Part shown: positions 19,590 through 28,643 of the stretch, one piece after another
Position numbering within the stretch: the stretch's first letter is position 1
How the letters are laid out: each line of letters opens with the position of its first letter
NCBI GenBank assembly: GCA_024693205.1
Contig: JAILLJ010000057.1
Coordinates: 1 to 32,019, forward strand
DNA length: 32,019 bases
Direction: 5' to 3'
Source: Clostridiales bacterium
GTDB taxonomy: Bacteria > Bacillota > Clostridia > Oscillospirales > Acutalibacteraceae
The notes under the pieces: model-generated
Seen by the model: the letters and a program-made list of their open reading frames with translations, nothing else
Database searches by the model: none
Told to the model about the DNA's origin: nothing
Position numbers and translations under genes: made by a program

Positions 19590-22500
19590 TGGCGTTTGCC
19601 CACCTTCATCTTCATACGGAATACAGTCTGCTTGACGGCGCATGCCGTCTTGACGGATTGCTTGACCGCGCGAAGGAGTTGGGTCAGACTTCGGTCGCCA
19701 TAACCGATCACGGCGTTATGTACGGCGTCGTTGATTTTTATAAGGCGGCGAAGGAGCGGGGGATAAATCCCGTTATAGGCTGTGAATGTTACGTTGCGGC
19801 GCGAACGAGACACGATAAGACGCACGGCCCCGACAGTGAAAGACATCACCTCGTACTGCTCTGCGAAAACAACACGGGCTATCAGAACCTTATCGCCATG
19901 GTTTCCGAGGCATGGACAAGCGGCTTTTACGTAAAGCCGAGAATAGACAGGGAGCTCCTCGAAAAATATCACGAGGGTATAATCGCGCTTTCCGCGTGTC
20001 TCGCGGGCGAGGTGCCGAAGGCGCTCGAAAGAGGCGATTATGAAGAGGCAAAAAAGACGGCGCTTTGGTATAACGGCGTCTTCGGAGACGGGAATTATTT
20101 TCTTGAGATACAAAATCACGGGATAAAAGAACAGCTTGAAATAAACCCCATGCTGATAAGGCTGTCGAGAGAGACGGGCATCCCGCTCGTCGCGACGAAC
20201 GACACTCATTACGTCTATAAAGAGGACGCGAGGATCCAGCGCGTTCTTATCTGCATACAGACAAACCATGTTTTAGGCGAGGATACGGGGATCGAATTCG
20301 AGACAGAGGAATTTTACCTTAAATCCGAGGAGGAGATGCGCGAATTATTCTCCGATATCCCCGAGGCTGTCGATAACACTGCAAGGATCGCCGAAAGATG
20401 CCACGTCGAATTTGAATTCGGAAAGACCAAGCTTCCGCATTTTGAGGTCCCGGGAGGCATGGATCACTTCGAGTGGTTCAGTAAGCAATGCAAAAAAGGT
20501 CTTATCGAAAGATACGGCGATGATCCGCCGAAGGAATATGTCGACAGGCTCGACTATGAGCTTGACGTAATAAACAGGATGGGCTACGTCGACTATTATC
20601 TTATCGTCCACGACTTTATAAAATACGCCAAGTCCGAGGGCATTCCCGTAGGCCCCGGCAGAGGCTCCGGAGCGGGGAGCATCGCGGCTTACTGTATAGG
20701 CATCACCGGTATCGACCCGATGAAATACAATCTCCTTTTTGAGAGATTTTTAAATCCCGAACGCGTCAGCATGCCCGATTTCGACATAGATTTCTGCTAT
20801 GAGCGGCGCGGTGAGGTAATAGATTATGTTATAAGAAAATACGGCGCCGACCATGTGGCTCAGATAGTGACGTTCGGTACTCTTGCCGCAAGAGCCGCAG
20901 TGAGGGATATCGGACGTGTGCTCGGTATGCCGTATTCCGCCGTCGACAGGATAGCCAAAATGATACCGAACGAGCTTAAAATGACTATCGACAAGGCGCT
21001 TAAAAAGTCGGCGGAGCTTAGAGAGGCTTATAATTCGAGCGAACAGATAAAGGATCTTATCGACACAGCCCAAAAGGTCGAGGGTATGCCGAGAAATACC
21101 TCCACACACGCCGCGGGCGTCGTAATATCGCGCGATCCCGTTGCGTCTTATGTTCCTCTCGCCATGAACGACGAGGCTGTCGTAACGCAGTTTACAATGA
21201 CTACGCTCGAACAGCTCGGGCTTCTCAAGATGGACTTTCTCGGCCTTCGGACGCTGACTGTCATCGACGACGCCGTAAAGATGATACGTCGGCGCGACCC
21301 CGGCTTTGACATCGAAAAAATAGATCTCGGCGACAGAGAAGTTTTCTCGATGGTCTCAAAGGGACAAACGGACGGAGTTTTCCAGCTCGAATCTCCCGGG
21401 ATGAAGGCGACGCTGACGGGACTTGAGCCCGAGAGCATCGAGGACATAATAGCCGTTATCTCCCTTTACAGGCCCGGCCCAATGGACTCCATCCCGAAAT
21501 ATATCAGAAACAGGCATTCGCCCGATTTAGTTACATATCAGACGCCGCTTCTTGAGGATATACTTGACGTAACATACGGCTGTATGGTCTATCAGGAGCA
21601 GGTCATGCAGATATTCCGCAAGCTCGCCGGTTACTCCTACGGACGGGCGGATATAGTAAGGCGCGCCATGGCGAAAAAGAAGCACGACGTCATGGAAAAG
21701 GAGCGCGAATATTTTATACACGGCCACATAAACGACGACGGTACAACAGAATGCGACGGAGCTGTCAAAAGAGGCGTCGACGAAAAAACGGCAAACGAGA
21801 TATTTGACGAGATGACGTCCTTCGCTTCATACGCCTTCAATAAATCGCACGCCGCCGCATATGCCGTCGTGGCGTATCAGACGGCTTACCTGAAATGTAA
21901 ATATCCCTGCGAATTTATGGCCGCGATACTGAGCAGCGTCATAGACAGGACCGACAAAACGGTAAGCTATATTTCGGAATGCGAAAGGATAGGAATAAAG
22001 GTCCTTCCGCCCCACGTGAACGAAAGCGCGGCGGGATTTACCGTCAAGGACGGCAAAATACTTTTCGGCCTTATGGCGATAAAAAATCTCGGCAGAGGCT
22101 TTATAAATCAGATCGTTTCCGAAAGGGAGCGCGGCGGCGATTATAAATCGTTTTATTCCTTCTGTAAAAGGCTTTACGGAAAGGATTTCAACAGGAGAGC
22201 CGTCGAAAGTCTTATTAAATGCGGAGCGCTCGACTCCATGGGGACAAACAGACGCCAGATGTTCCTTATGCTGCCCGAGGTCATAAGCGATCTTGACGAC
22301 ACAAAGAGAAGAAATATCGAGGGACAGATAGGATTTTTTGACATGGGCAGCGTCGAAAACTCCGAGCCTAAGGCGCCCGACGTCGGGGAATGGTCGAACG
22401 ACGAGCTTTTGGGCTACGAAAAGGAGACGGCGGGATTTTATATTTCCGGACACCCGATGTCAAAATACCGCAAGGCGTCCGAAAAGCTTAAAAGCGCCAG

Positions 22501-23095
22501 GACGTCCGATCTCGTAAACGCGGGCGACGGGTCGGAGTCACGTTATAAGGACAACGAACATATAAAGCTTTTGGGCATAATAACGTCGGTAAAGAAAAAA
22601 ACGACCAAGAGCGACGACATGATGGCTTTTGTTACGGTCGAGGATGTTTTCGGCCAGATAGAAGTGATAGTATTCCCGAAGACGCTCCGGGAAAGCGCGA
22701 TGTTTTTAAACGAGGGAAAGACCGTTCTCGTCTGCGGAAGAGTGAGTATGCGCGAGGACGAGGATGTAAAAATAGTCGCGGAGCTTATCGAGCCGTATTC
22801 GGACGAACTGCTGATGAAATATGAAAGCGGCGAGGAAAAATCGCCTGTTCGCGAAAAAGAAAAGCATTCGTCAAAAAAAGGAGTGTTCCTCAGATTTAAG
22901 TCGAGGGACTGCGCTGAGGCTGCAAAAGCGGAAAAGTTTTTAAAGATATTTGACGGATATACGCCGGTCTACTTCTACTTTGCAAACGAGAAAAAATACG
23001 AAAAGCGTCCCGCCGGCGGGGTGGACATGAACGAACCGCTTTTGGGAGAGCTTAAAAAGATCCTCGGCGATGAAAACGTAGTAGTTAATCTTTAA
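19589..23095 (+). CDS. dnaE: DNA polymerase III subunit alpha
   Basis: PHP domain HLHLHTEYSLLDG, catalytic region PDFDIDFCYERRGEVIDYV and PGRGSGAGSIAAYC, C-terminal OB fold; about 1168 aa, complete. Confidence 0.96.
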   Translation: MAFAHLHLHTEYSLLDGACRLDGLLDRAKELGQTSVAITDHGVMYGVVDFYKAAKERGINPVIGCECYVAARTRHDKTHGPDSERHHLVLLCENNTGYQNLIAMVSEAWTSGFYVKPRIDRELLEKYHEGIIALSACLAGEVPKALERGDYEEAKKTALWYNGVFGDGNYFLEIQNHGIKEQLEINPMLIRLSRETGIPLVATNDTHYVYKEDARIQRVLICIQTNHVLGEDTGIEFETEEFYLKSEEEMRELFSDIPEAVDNTARIAERCHVEFEFGKTKLPHFEVPGGMDHFEWFSKQCKKGLIERYGDDPPKEYVDRLDYELDVINRMGYVDYYLIVHDFIKYAKSEGIPVGPGRGSGAGSIAAYCIGITGIDPMKYNLLFERFLNPERVSMPDFDIDFCYERRGEVIDYVIRKYGADHVAQIVTFGTLAARAAVRDIGRVLGMPYSAVDRIAKMIPNELKMTIDKALKKSAELREAYNSSEQIKDLIDTAQKVEGMPRNTSTHAAGVVISRDPVASYVPLAMNDEAVVTQFTMTTLEQLGLLKMDFLGLRTLTVIDDAVKMIRRRDPGFDIEKIDLGDREVFSMVSKGQTDGVFQLESPGMKATLTGLEPESIEDIIAVISLYRPGPMDSIPKYIRNRHSPDLVTYQTPLLEDILDVTYGCMVYQEQVMQIFRKLAGYSYGRADIVRRAMAKKKHDVMEKEREYFIHGHINDDGTTECDGAVKRGVDEKTANEIFDEMTSFASYAFNKSHAAAYAVVAYQTAYLKCKYPCEFMAAILSSVIDRTDKTVSYISECERIGIKVLPPHVNESAAGFTVKDGKILFGLMAIKNLGRGFINQIVSERERGGDYKSFYSFCKRLYGKDFNRRAVESLIKCGALDSMGTNRRQMFLMLPEVISDLDDTKRRNIEGQIGFFDMGSVENSEPKAPDVGEWSNDELLGYEKETAGFYISGHPMSKYRKASEKLKSARTSDLVNAGDGSESRYKDNEHIKLLGIITSVKKKTTKSDDMMAFVTVEDVFGQIEVIVFPKTLRESAMFLNEGKTVLVCGRVSMREDEDVKIVAELIEPYSDELLMKYESGEEKSPVREKEKHSSKKGVFLRFKSRDCAEAAKAEKFLKIFDGYTPVYFYFANEKKYEKRPAGGVDMNEPLLGELKKILGDENVVVNL

Positions 23096-23145
23096 GATCC
23101 GTATAAAAAATAACGATATATAATGTAGTAATACGTCGAAAACAA

Positions 23146-23174
23146 TTGACATCCTAAATTTTTAGGTGTAAAAT
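23146..23174 (+). promoter_or_regulatory. Sigma-A type promoter for pfkA
   Basis: TTGACA (23146-23151), 17-bp spacer, TAAAAT (23169-23174). Confidence 0.8.
23153..23166. promoter_or_regulatory. Inverted repeat in the pfkA promoter spacer (candidate operator)
   Basis: CCTAAA-TT-TTTAGG: perfect 6-bp arms lying wholly between -35 and -10. Confidence 0.5.
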
Positions 23175-23252
23175 TCATTTGCTGAATTGATTTTTGCCGC
23201 CTGAAGGCGGATAAATCCTGCCGCATAGTTTACAGCGGCATTCGGAAAGGAA

Positions 23253-24224
23253 ATGAGAAAGATGAAAAAAATCGGCGTCCTTACAAGCGGAGGAGACGCT
23301 CCGGGTATGAATGCCGCGGTACGCGCGGTCGTTCGCGCCGGATGCGAAAAGGGCATGGAGGTCATCGGAATAAAAAGAGGTTATCAGGGACTTATCAACG
23401 GGGATATGGAGCTGATGGATCTCAGAAGCGTTTCGGATATCATCAACAGGGGCGGAACGATCCTTTATTCCGCGCGCTGCCTTGAATTCAAGGAGCAGGC
23501 CGGTATACAAAAGGGCATAGATTCCTGCCGCGAGCATGAAATAGAGGGCATAGTCGTAATAGGCGGAGACGGATCGTTCAGAGGAGCGAGAGATCTTTCG
23601 CTCGGCGGTATACCGTGCGTCGGCATCCCCGGTACTATCGACAACGACATCGCCTGCTGCGATTACACGATAGGCTATGACACATGTCTCAATACCATCA
23701 TGGAGATGGTCGACAGAGTCCGCGATACGACCGAATCCCACGACCGCTGCAGCGTTATCGAGGTAATGGGAAGAAGGGCCGGTTATCTTGCGCTCAACGC
23801 CGGAATAGCAGTCGGCGCAACGGCAATTTTACTTCCGGAGTTCGATTACGATATCGAAAAAGACGTGATCGAAAGGATGAGAAGGACACAAAAGACAGGC
23901 AAGCGCCACTTTATCGTTATCGTCGCCGAGGGCGTCGGCGGAACGGAGGAGCTTGCCCGTAAGATAGAAAAGGAGCTCGGAGTCGAATCGCGCGCGGTCA
24001 TCCTCGGCCACGTTCAGCGCGGAGGAACTCCGACATGCAGAGACAGAGTAGTCGCCAGCCAGATGGGCTACAGAGCCGTCCAGCTGCTCGAAAAGGGCAT
24101 CGGCAACAGAGTAGTCGCCATGCAGCATGAGCAGATACTCGACTTCGATATCTACGAGGCGCTTTCGATGACAAAATCCATCGACAAAGAGCTTTACGAT
24201 ATGGCGCTTGAAATATCTATTTAA
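23253..24224 (+). CDS. pfkA: ATP-dependent 6-phosphofructokinase
   Basis: IGVLTSGGDAPGMNAAVRAVVR, GGDGSFRGA, GIPGTIDND, DTCLNTIMEMVDRVRDT, EVMGRRAGYLAL. Start ATG 23253 or 23262. Confidence 0.96.
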   Translation: MRKMKKIGVLTSGGDAPGMNAAVRAVVRAGCEKGMEVIGIKRGYQGLINGDMELMDLRSVSDIINRGGTILYSARCLEFKEQAGIQKGIDSCREHEIEGIVVIGGDGSFRGARDLSLGGIPCVGIPGTIDNDIACCDYTIGYDTCLNTIMEMVDRVRDTTESHDRCSVIEVMGRRAGYLALNAGIAVGATAILLPEFDYDIEKDVIERMRRTQKTGKRHFIVIVAEGVGGTEELARKIEKELGVESRAVILGHVQRGGTPTCRDRVVASQMGYRAVQLLEKGIGNRVVAMQHEQILDFDIYEALSMTKSIDKELYDMALEISI

Positions 24225-24225
24225 A

Positions 24226-24387
24226 GGTCATCTCTAAAAATTCTCGTGCATTCATCTTGCGGGATCTTTTTCCGTCATATTTCACAAAAATGCTCGTCAA
24301 TACACAAAGTATTGACTCCGCTTTTTGTTTCATCTGACAAAAAAATCTCCTCGCAATCCGAATGCGTCAAATATTTTAGAGATTCCC
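24226..24387. repeat. MITE-like long imperfect inverted repeat
   Basis: GGTCATCTCTAAAA at left end and TTTTAGAGATTCCC at right end; the arms stay alignable for about 50 bp (GCATTCATCTTGCGGG vs reverse complement GCATTCGGATTGCGAGG), with a perfect central hairpin GTCAATAC-acaaa-GTATTGAC (24296-24316). Confidence 0.65.
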
Positions 24388-24413
24388 TGAACTGAATAAT
24401 ATGAGAAGATAAA

Positions 24414-26807
24414 ATGAGAAGTGAATTTCTTAAACTCAGAAGGCAGATAATCGAAAAAGATTTTTCAAAAATGAACGACATGCAGATGAAAGCGGTCCTC
24501 TCGACAGAGGGGCCGCTTTTGGTGCTTGCCGGAGCGGGAAGCGGAAAAACGACCGTTCTTGTAAACAGGACGGCAAATCTTCTTAAATACGGCTCGGCAT
24601 ATACCTCCGACAGGGCTTACCGTGAGCCGACGGATGAGGATATGGCGCTTTTAAGGAGCTTTTACGACGGTGAGATTGATGAATTGCCGTTTGAGACAGC
24701 CGACCTTCTTTCATACGGCGCTCCGCGCCCCTGGGAGATACTCGCGATAACCTTTACGAACAAGGCGGCAAACGAGCTTAAAGAGAGGATAGTCTCGAAG
24801 CTCGGCGACGAGATAGACAATATCGGCGACATCTGGGCATGCACCTTCCACAGCGCCTGCGCGCGTCTTCTGAGGCGCTTCGGCGACTGTCTCGGGTATT
24901 CGTCGCATTTCACGATATACGATACTGACGACTCAAAACGCGTGATAAAGGAATGTCAGCGTATTTTGGGGATCGACGATAAATTCCTGCCGCACAAAAC
25001 CATCCTGCGCGAGATAAGCAGGGCGAAGGATATGCTCGTCTCTCCGGAGGAATATGCCAAGACTGCGGCGGGCGAAGTCAGGACGCGCCGTATCGCCGAC
25101 GCGTATGAATGCTATCAAAGGCTTCTCAAAAACGCCGACGCGATGGATTTCGACGACATAATAGTAAACACCGTAAAGCTTCTCGAAACGAACGCGGAGG
25201 TCTGCGATTACTGTCGGAACAAATTCAAATATATAATGGTCGACGAGTACCAGGACACCAACCACGCGCAGTACAGGCTGACGTCTCTTCTCGCGGAGAA
25301 GCATAAAAACATCTGCGTCGTCGGCGACGACGATCAGAGCATCTATAAATTCAGAGGCGCTACGATCGAAAATATCCTGAGCTTTGAAAACAGATATGAA
25401 AACGTCGTGACGATAAGGCTTGAACAAAATTACCGTTCGACCCAAAACATCCTCGACGCCGCCAACGCCGTTATCGCGAACAACGAACAGAGAAAGGGCA
25501 AAAACCTTTGGACGGCAAACGGCATGGGAGAAAAAATAAAAGTATATACAGCCGACGACGAGCGCGACGAAGGAACATATATATCGGACAAGATAATCGC
25601 ATTAAAGGCCGCGGGCGGAAAATGGAGCGACAACGCTGTTCTTTACAGGATGAACGCCCAGTCGAACTCCGTTGAAAACGCTTTTGTCAGAACGAGCATA
25701 CCCTACAGGATAATCGGCGGCTACAGGTTCTATGAGCGTAAAGAGATACGCGACGCTATAGCGTACCTGACCGTCATCGGAAACCATTCCGACAACGTCC
25801 GACTCAGAAGGATAATAAACGAGCCTAAACGCGGGATCGGCGACGCTACGATGAACGCCGCCGCCCAGATAGCCGCGGGACTCGGCGTCTCCGTTTTTGA
25901 CGTCATAAAAGAAGCGGAAAACTATCCGTCGCTGTCAAGGGCGGCGGGAAGACTGAAGGATTTTACCGACATGATAGAGCGCTTCACCGGATATCTCGAT
26001 ACGATGAAGCTCGAAGAGGTGCTTCCGAAGGTGCTTGAAGAGAGCGGATATTACGCGTCGCTCCTGAATGACATGGAAAAATACGAGGACAGGATGGAAA
26101 ACCTCGGCGAGCTTTCGTCAAATATCGCGAGATATTCCGAAGAAAGCGAGGACCCGTCTCTGAACGGATTTCTTGAGGACGTCGCTCTTATGACCGATAT
26201 CGACAGCTATAACGCGGAGAGCGACAGCGTCGTTATGATGACGGTCCATTCCGCAAAGGGACTCGAATTTACAAACGTATTTATCGACGGGATGGAGGAA
26301 AACGTCTTCCCCGGCTCCCAGTCGCTTTACAGTCAGGAGGAGCTTGAGGAGGAGCGCAGGCTCGCCTATGTCGCTATTACGAGGGCGAAAAAGCGTCTTT
26401 ATATGACAAACGCGAGGACGAGGATGATGTTCGGCTCGACCGTTCACAATCCGCCGTCGAGATTTATAAACGAGATACCTTTTGAGCTTGTCGACCGCGA
26501 GGGCATGACGTTCGGAATGAGAGGCGGATATTCACCGTTCACCCAAAGGGGAGATCTTTCGTCGACCCGCGGGACGTCAAAGGCTTCTCCCGCAAGGACT
26601 GCCGCTTCTGCTGACAATGCGAAGTCGCCTTCGGCGCCGCTTATAAAAATAAATATAGGCGACACCGTGAAGCACAAGGCCTTCGGCGTCGGGATGGTGC
26701 TTTCGGTAAAAAGCATGGGAAACGACGCGCTGCTCGAAATAGCCTTTGAAAAGGTCGGAACGAAAAAGATAATGCAGAAGTTCGCAAAGCTCGAAAAGCT
26801 TTCATAA
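24414..26807 (+). CDS. pcrA: UvrD/Rep/PcrA family ATP-dependent DNA helicase
   Basis: LAGAGSGKTTVLVNR, ITFTNKAANELKERI, VDEYQDTNHAQYRL, VGDDDQSIYKFRGA, LEQNYRSTQNIL, MTVHSAKGLEFTNVFI, YVAITRAKKRLYM. Confidence 0.94.
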   Translation: MRSEFLKLRRQIIEKDFSKMNDMQMKAVLSTEGPLLVLAGAGSGKTTVLVNRTANLLKYGSAYTSDRAYREPTDEDMALLRSFYDGEIDELPFETADLLSYGAPRPWEILAITFTNKAANELKERIVSKLGDEIDNIGDIWACTFHSACARLLRRFGDCLGYSSHFTIYDTDDSKRVIKECQRILGIDDKFLPHKTILREISRAKDMLVSPEEYAKTAAGEVRTRRIADAYECYQRLLKNADAMDFDDIIVNTVKLLETNAEVCDYCRNKFKYIMVDEYQDTNHAQYRLTSLLAEKHKNICVVGDDDQSIYKFRGATIENILSFENRYENVVTIRLEQNYRSTQNILDAANAVIANNEQRKGKNLWTANGMGEKIKVYTADDERDEGTYISDKIIALKAAGGKWSDNAVLYRMNAQSNSVENAFVRTSIPYRIIGGYRFYERKEIRDAIAYLTVIGNHSDNVRLRRIINEPKRGIGDATMNAAAQIAAGLGVSVFDVIKEAENYPSLSRAAGRLKDFTDMIERFTGYLDTMKLEEVLPKVLEESGYYASLLNDMEKYEDRMENLGELSSNIARYSEESEDPSLNGFLEDVALMTDIDSYNAESDSVVMMTVHSAKGLEFTNVFIDGMEENVFPGSQSLYSQEELEEERRLAYVAITRAKKRLYMTNARTRMMFGSTVHNPPSRFINEIPFELVDREGMTFGMRGGYSPFTQRGDLSSTRGTSKASPARTAASADNAKSPSAPLIKINIGDTVKHKAFGVGMVLSVKSMGNDALLEIAFEKVGTKKIMQKFAKLEKLS

Positions 26808-26856
26808 GGGCGCGTACATAAAAGGACATGCAGATAAAACGAAAGGAAGGAAAAGA

Positions 26857-28311
26857 ATGAAAAGAATGAAAAGACTTATCTCTCTCTCCCTTGCGCTGGC
26901 GCTCGTTTTTTCGACGTTTTCCGTCGCCGTTTTCGCAAAGAAAAAGTGCGGCTGCGGGAACTGTCCGCTCGTTATCGTCAGCGGCTTCGCGACGGTACCG
27001 CTGGAGCTTGACGGAAAAAAGGTCTGGTCTCCCGAAGCGAAAGGTATAATCAAGGCCGTCGGCGATTCTATCCTTCCTCTCGCAAAATACGGCATAACAA
27101 AGCGCGCGGACGAAATGATGGACAAGGTCCATCCCGAGGTGCTGAACATTTTTAAGCCCGTTCTCTGCGACGACAACGGCGACCCGATCTTTAAGACGGA
27201 GGTAAAAAAATATCCCGAGTCGATAGACAATTACCCCGAATTTTATAACGGCGACGACGTCGACGAACAGGCGCTTTCCAAGACGGCCATCGAAAAGATA
27301 GGCGGCGATCATGTCTTCTTCTTCAGCTACGACTGGCGGCTCGACACGATGGAGCACGCGAAGGAACTGAAAAAATTCGTAAACGACGTCAAGAAAAAGA
27401 CGGGACACGACAAGGTGACGCTCGCGGGATGCAGTATGGGCGGCACTGTCATCCTCTCCTACTTAAAGCTTTACGGCTCGTCCGATCTTCATAACTTCAT
27501 CCTTGACAACGCCGCTTTCCAGGGCACATCGCTCGTGGGCGAGCTTTTGTCGCTTCACGTCGAGGTCGACAGCAAGTCGTTCGCCGATTATATCTATCAG
27601 TTTTCAAAGAGCGACTTCCTCGATAAGATACTGAGGAATTTCGGGGTGCTCGAGTCTTTAGTCCCCGTCGCTCAAAGGATAGTTGCCGATACCTCAAAGC
27701 GGCTCGGCGCGGAGGTGCTTTTCCCCGTTTTCGCAAACATGCCGGGGATGTGGTCGCTTGTTGCGGACGAGGAATACGAGACGGCAAAGAAGATCGCACT
27801 CGATGAAAAGAGGAACGCTAAGCTTATCAAAAAGATCGACGAATATCATTACGGCGTCCAGAAGAACGCGAAAAAGCTTCTCAAAAACGCCGTAAAGAAC
27901 GGCGTCGGCGTCTATGTTCTCGCAAACTATAACTATTACGGAGTGCCGATAACGCCCGACAGATATGACAATAACGATATACTTATTGATACGAAATACG
28001 CGAGCGGCGGCGCGACATGCGCCCTTCTCGGCGAGACGCTTCCGAAGGGATATAAACAAAAGGTCAAAGACGGCCACGATCACATCTCGCCAGACAGGAC
28101 GATCGACGCTTCGACATGTATGCTTCCCGACCACACATGGTTCATAAAAAACATGAAGCATCTCGACTACCCTTACGGGAGCGAGGCGGCGGAGTTTATG
28201 ATGTGGCTCGTCATGAGCAAAAAGTATTACAGCGTTTTCACGAGCGAAAAATATCCCCAGTTCATGGAGTTCGATTATAGGAGCGGAAAGCTCTCGCCGC
28301 TTAAAAAATGA
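26857..28311 (+). CDS. Secreted alpha/beta hydrolase, lipase/LCAT-like
   Basis: Signal peptide MKRMKRLISLSLALALVFSTFSVAVFA, CGCGNC, PLVIVSGFATVPLELDGKKVW, FFFSYDWRLD, nucleophile elbow LAGCSMGGTVILSYL, late ...SPDRTIDASTCMLPDHTWFIKNMKHLDYP (possible Asp/His region). Confidence 0.65.
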   Translation: MKRMKRLISLSLALALVFSTFSVAVFAKKKCGCGNCPLVIVSGFATVPLELDGKKVWSPEAKGIIKAVGDSILPLAKYGITKRADEMMDKVHPEVLNIFKPVLCDDNGDPIFKTEVKKYPESIDNYPEFYNGDDVDEQALSKTAIEKIGGDHVFFFSYDWRLDTMEHAKELKKFVNDVKKKTGHDKVTLAGCSMGGTVILSYLKLYGSSDLHNFILDNAAFQGTSLVGELLSLHVEVDSKSFADYIYQFSKSDFLDKILRNFGVLESLVPVAQRIVADTSKRLGAEVLFPVFANMPGMWSLVADEEYETAKKIALDEKRNAKLIKKIDEYHYGVQKNAKKLLKNAVKNGVGVYVLANYNYYGVPITPDRYDNNDILIDTKYASGGATCALLGETLPKGYKQKVKDGHDHISPDRTIDASTCMLPDHTWFIKNMKHLDYPYGSEAAEFMMWLVMSKKYYSVFTSEKYPQFMEFDYRSGKLSPLKK

Positions 28312-28365
28312 ACGGAGCAGGGGACTGTCGCATTTAGCGAAGACCAAAAAAGAAATAATAAATAG

Positions 28366-28406
28366 AGACGTTTCCCGAGATTACACAGAGGGGAACGTCT
28401 TTTTTC
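28366..28406 (+). terminator. Rho-independent terminator (downstream of the hydrolase gene, inside copy B)
   Basis: AGACGTTTCCC-gagattacacaga-GGGGAACGTCT followed by TTTTTTCTTTTT. Confidence 0.85.
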
Positions 28407-28449
28407 TTTTTGAAAGTAAAAATAGGTTTTTGATTTTGATTTCTTTTTT

Positions 28450-28506
28450 CGCCGTTTTTTCGCCCTCGACGTATCTGTATACGCCTGTCGGGCGAAGAAA
28501 ACGGCG
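28450..28506. repeat. Long hairpin inside copy B
   Basis: CGCCGTTTTTTCGCCC (28450-28465) ... CGTAT-ctgt-ATACG ... GGGCGAAGAAAACGGCG (28490-28506). Confidence 0.75.
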
Positions 28507-28566
28507 TCTTCATCTAAATGCGCCAGTCCGATTTTGAAAAAATAATTATAAAATTACCGTTTACCC

Positions 28567-28595
28567 TTGTGCAAACGTTTTTTTTGTTGTATAAT
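28567..28595 (+). promoter_or_regulatory. Sigma-A type promoter for miaB
   Basis: TTGTGC (28567-28572), 17-bp spacer, TATAAT (28590-28595). Confidence 0.7.
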
Positions 28596-28643
28596 AATTT
28601 TCTACTATTTAAAATGAGGTATAGTATCATAAGGAGAGAAGAA

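Larger units (their letters stand above)
28321..28529. repeat. Intergenic inverted-repeat element, copy B (composite)
   Basis: Left arm GGGACTGTCGCATTTAGCGAAGAC and right arm GTCTTCATCTAAATGCGCCAGTCC are near-complementary and resemble copy A; encloses two further hairpins. Confidence 0.75.

Noticed and set aside
24275-24481. 68-aa minus-strand ORF between pfkA and pcrA
   Set aside because: Mostly the MITE-like inverted repeat read through, so coding is unlikely.
26641-27408. 255-aa minus-strand ORF across the pcrA-hydrolase junction
   Set aside because: Overlaps two supported plus-strand genes, no SD and no motif; shadow ORF.
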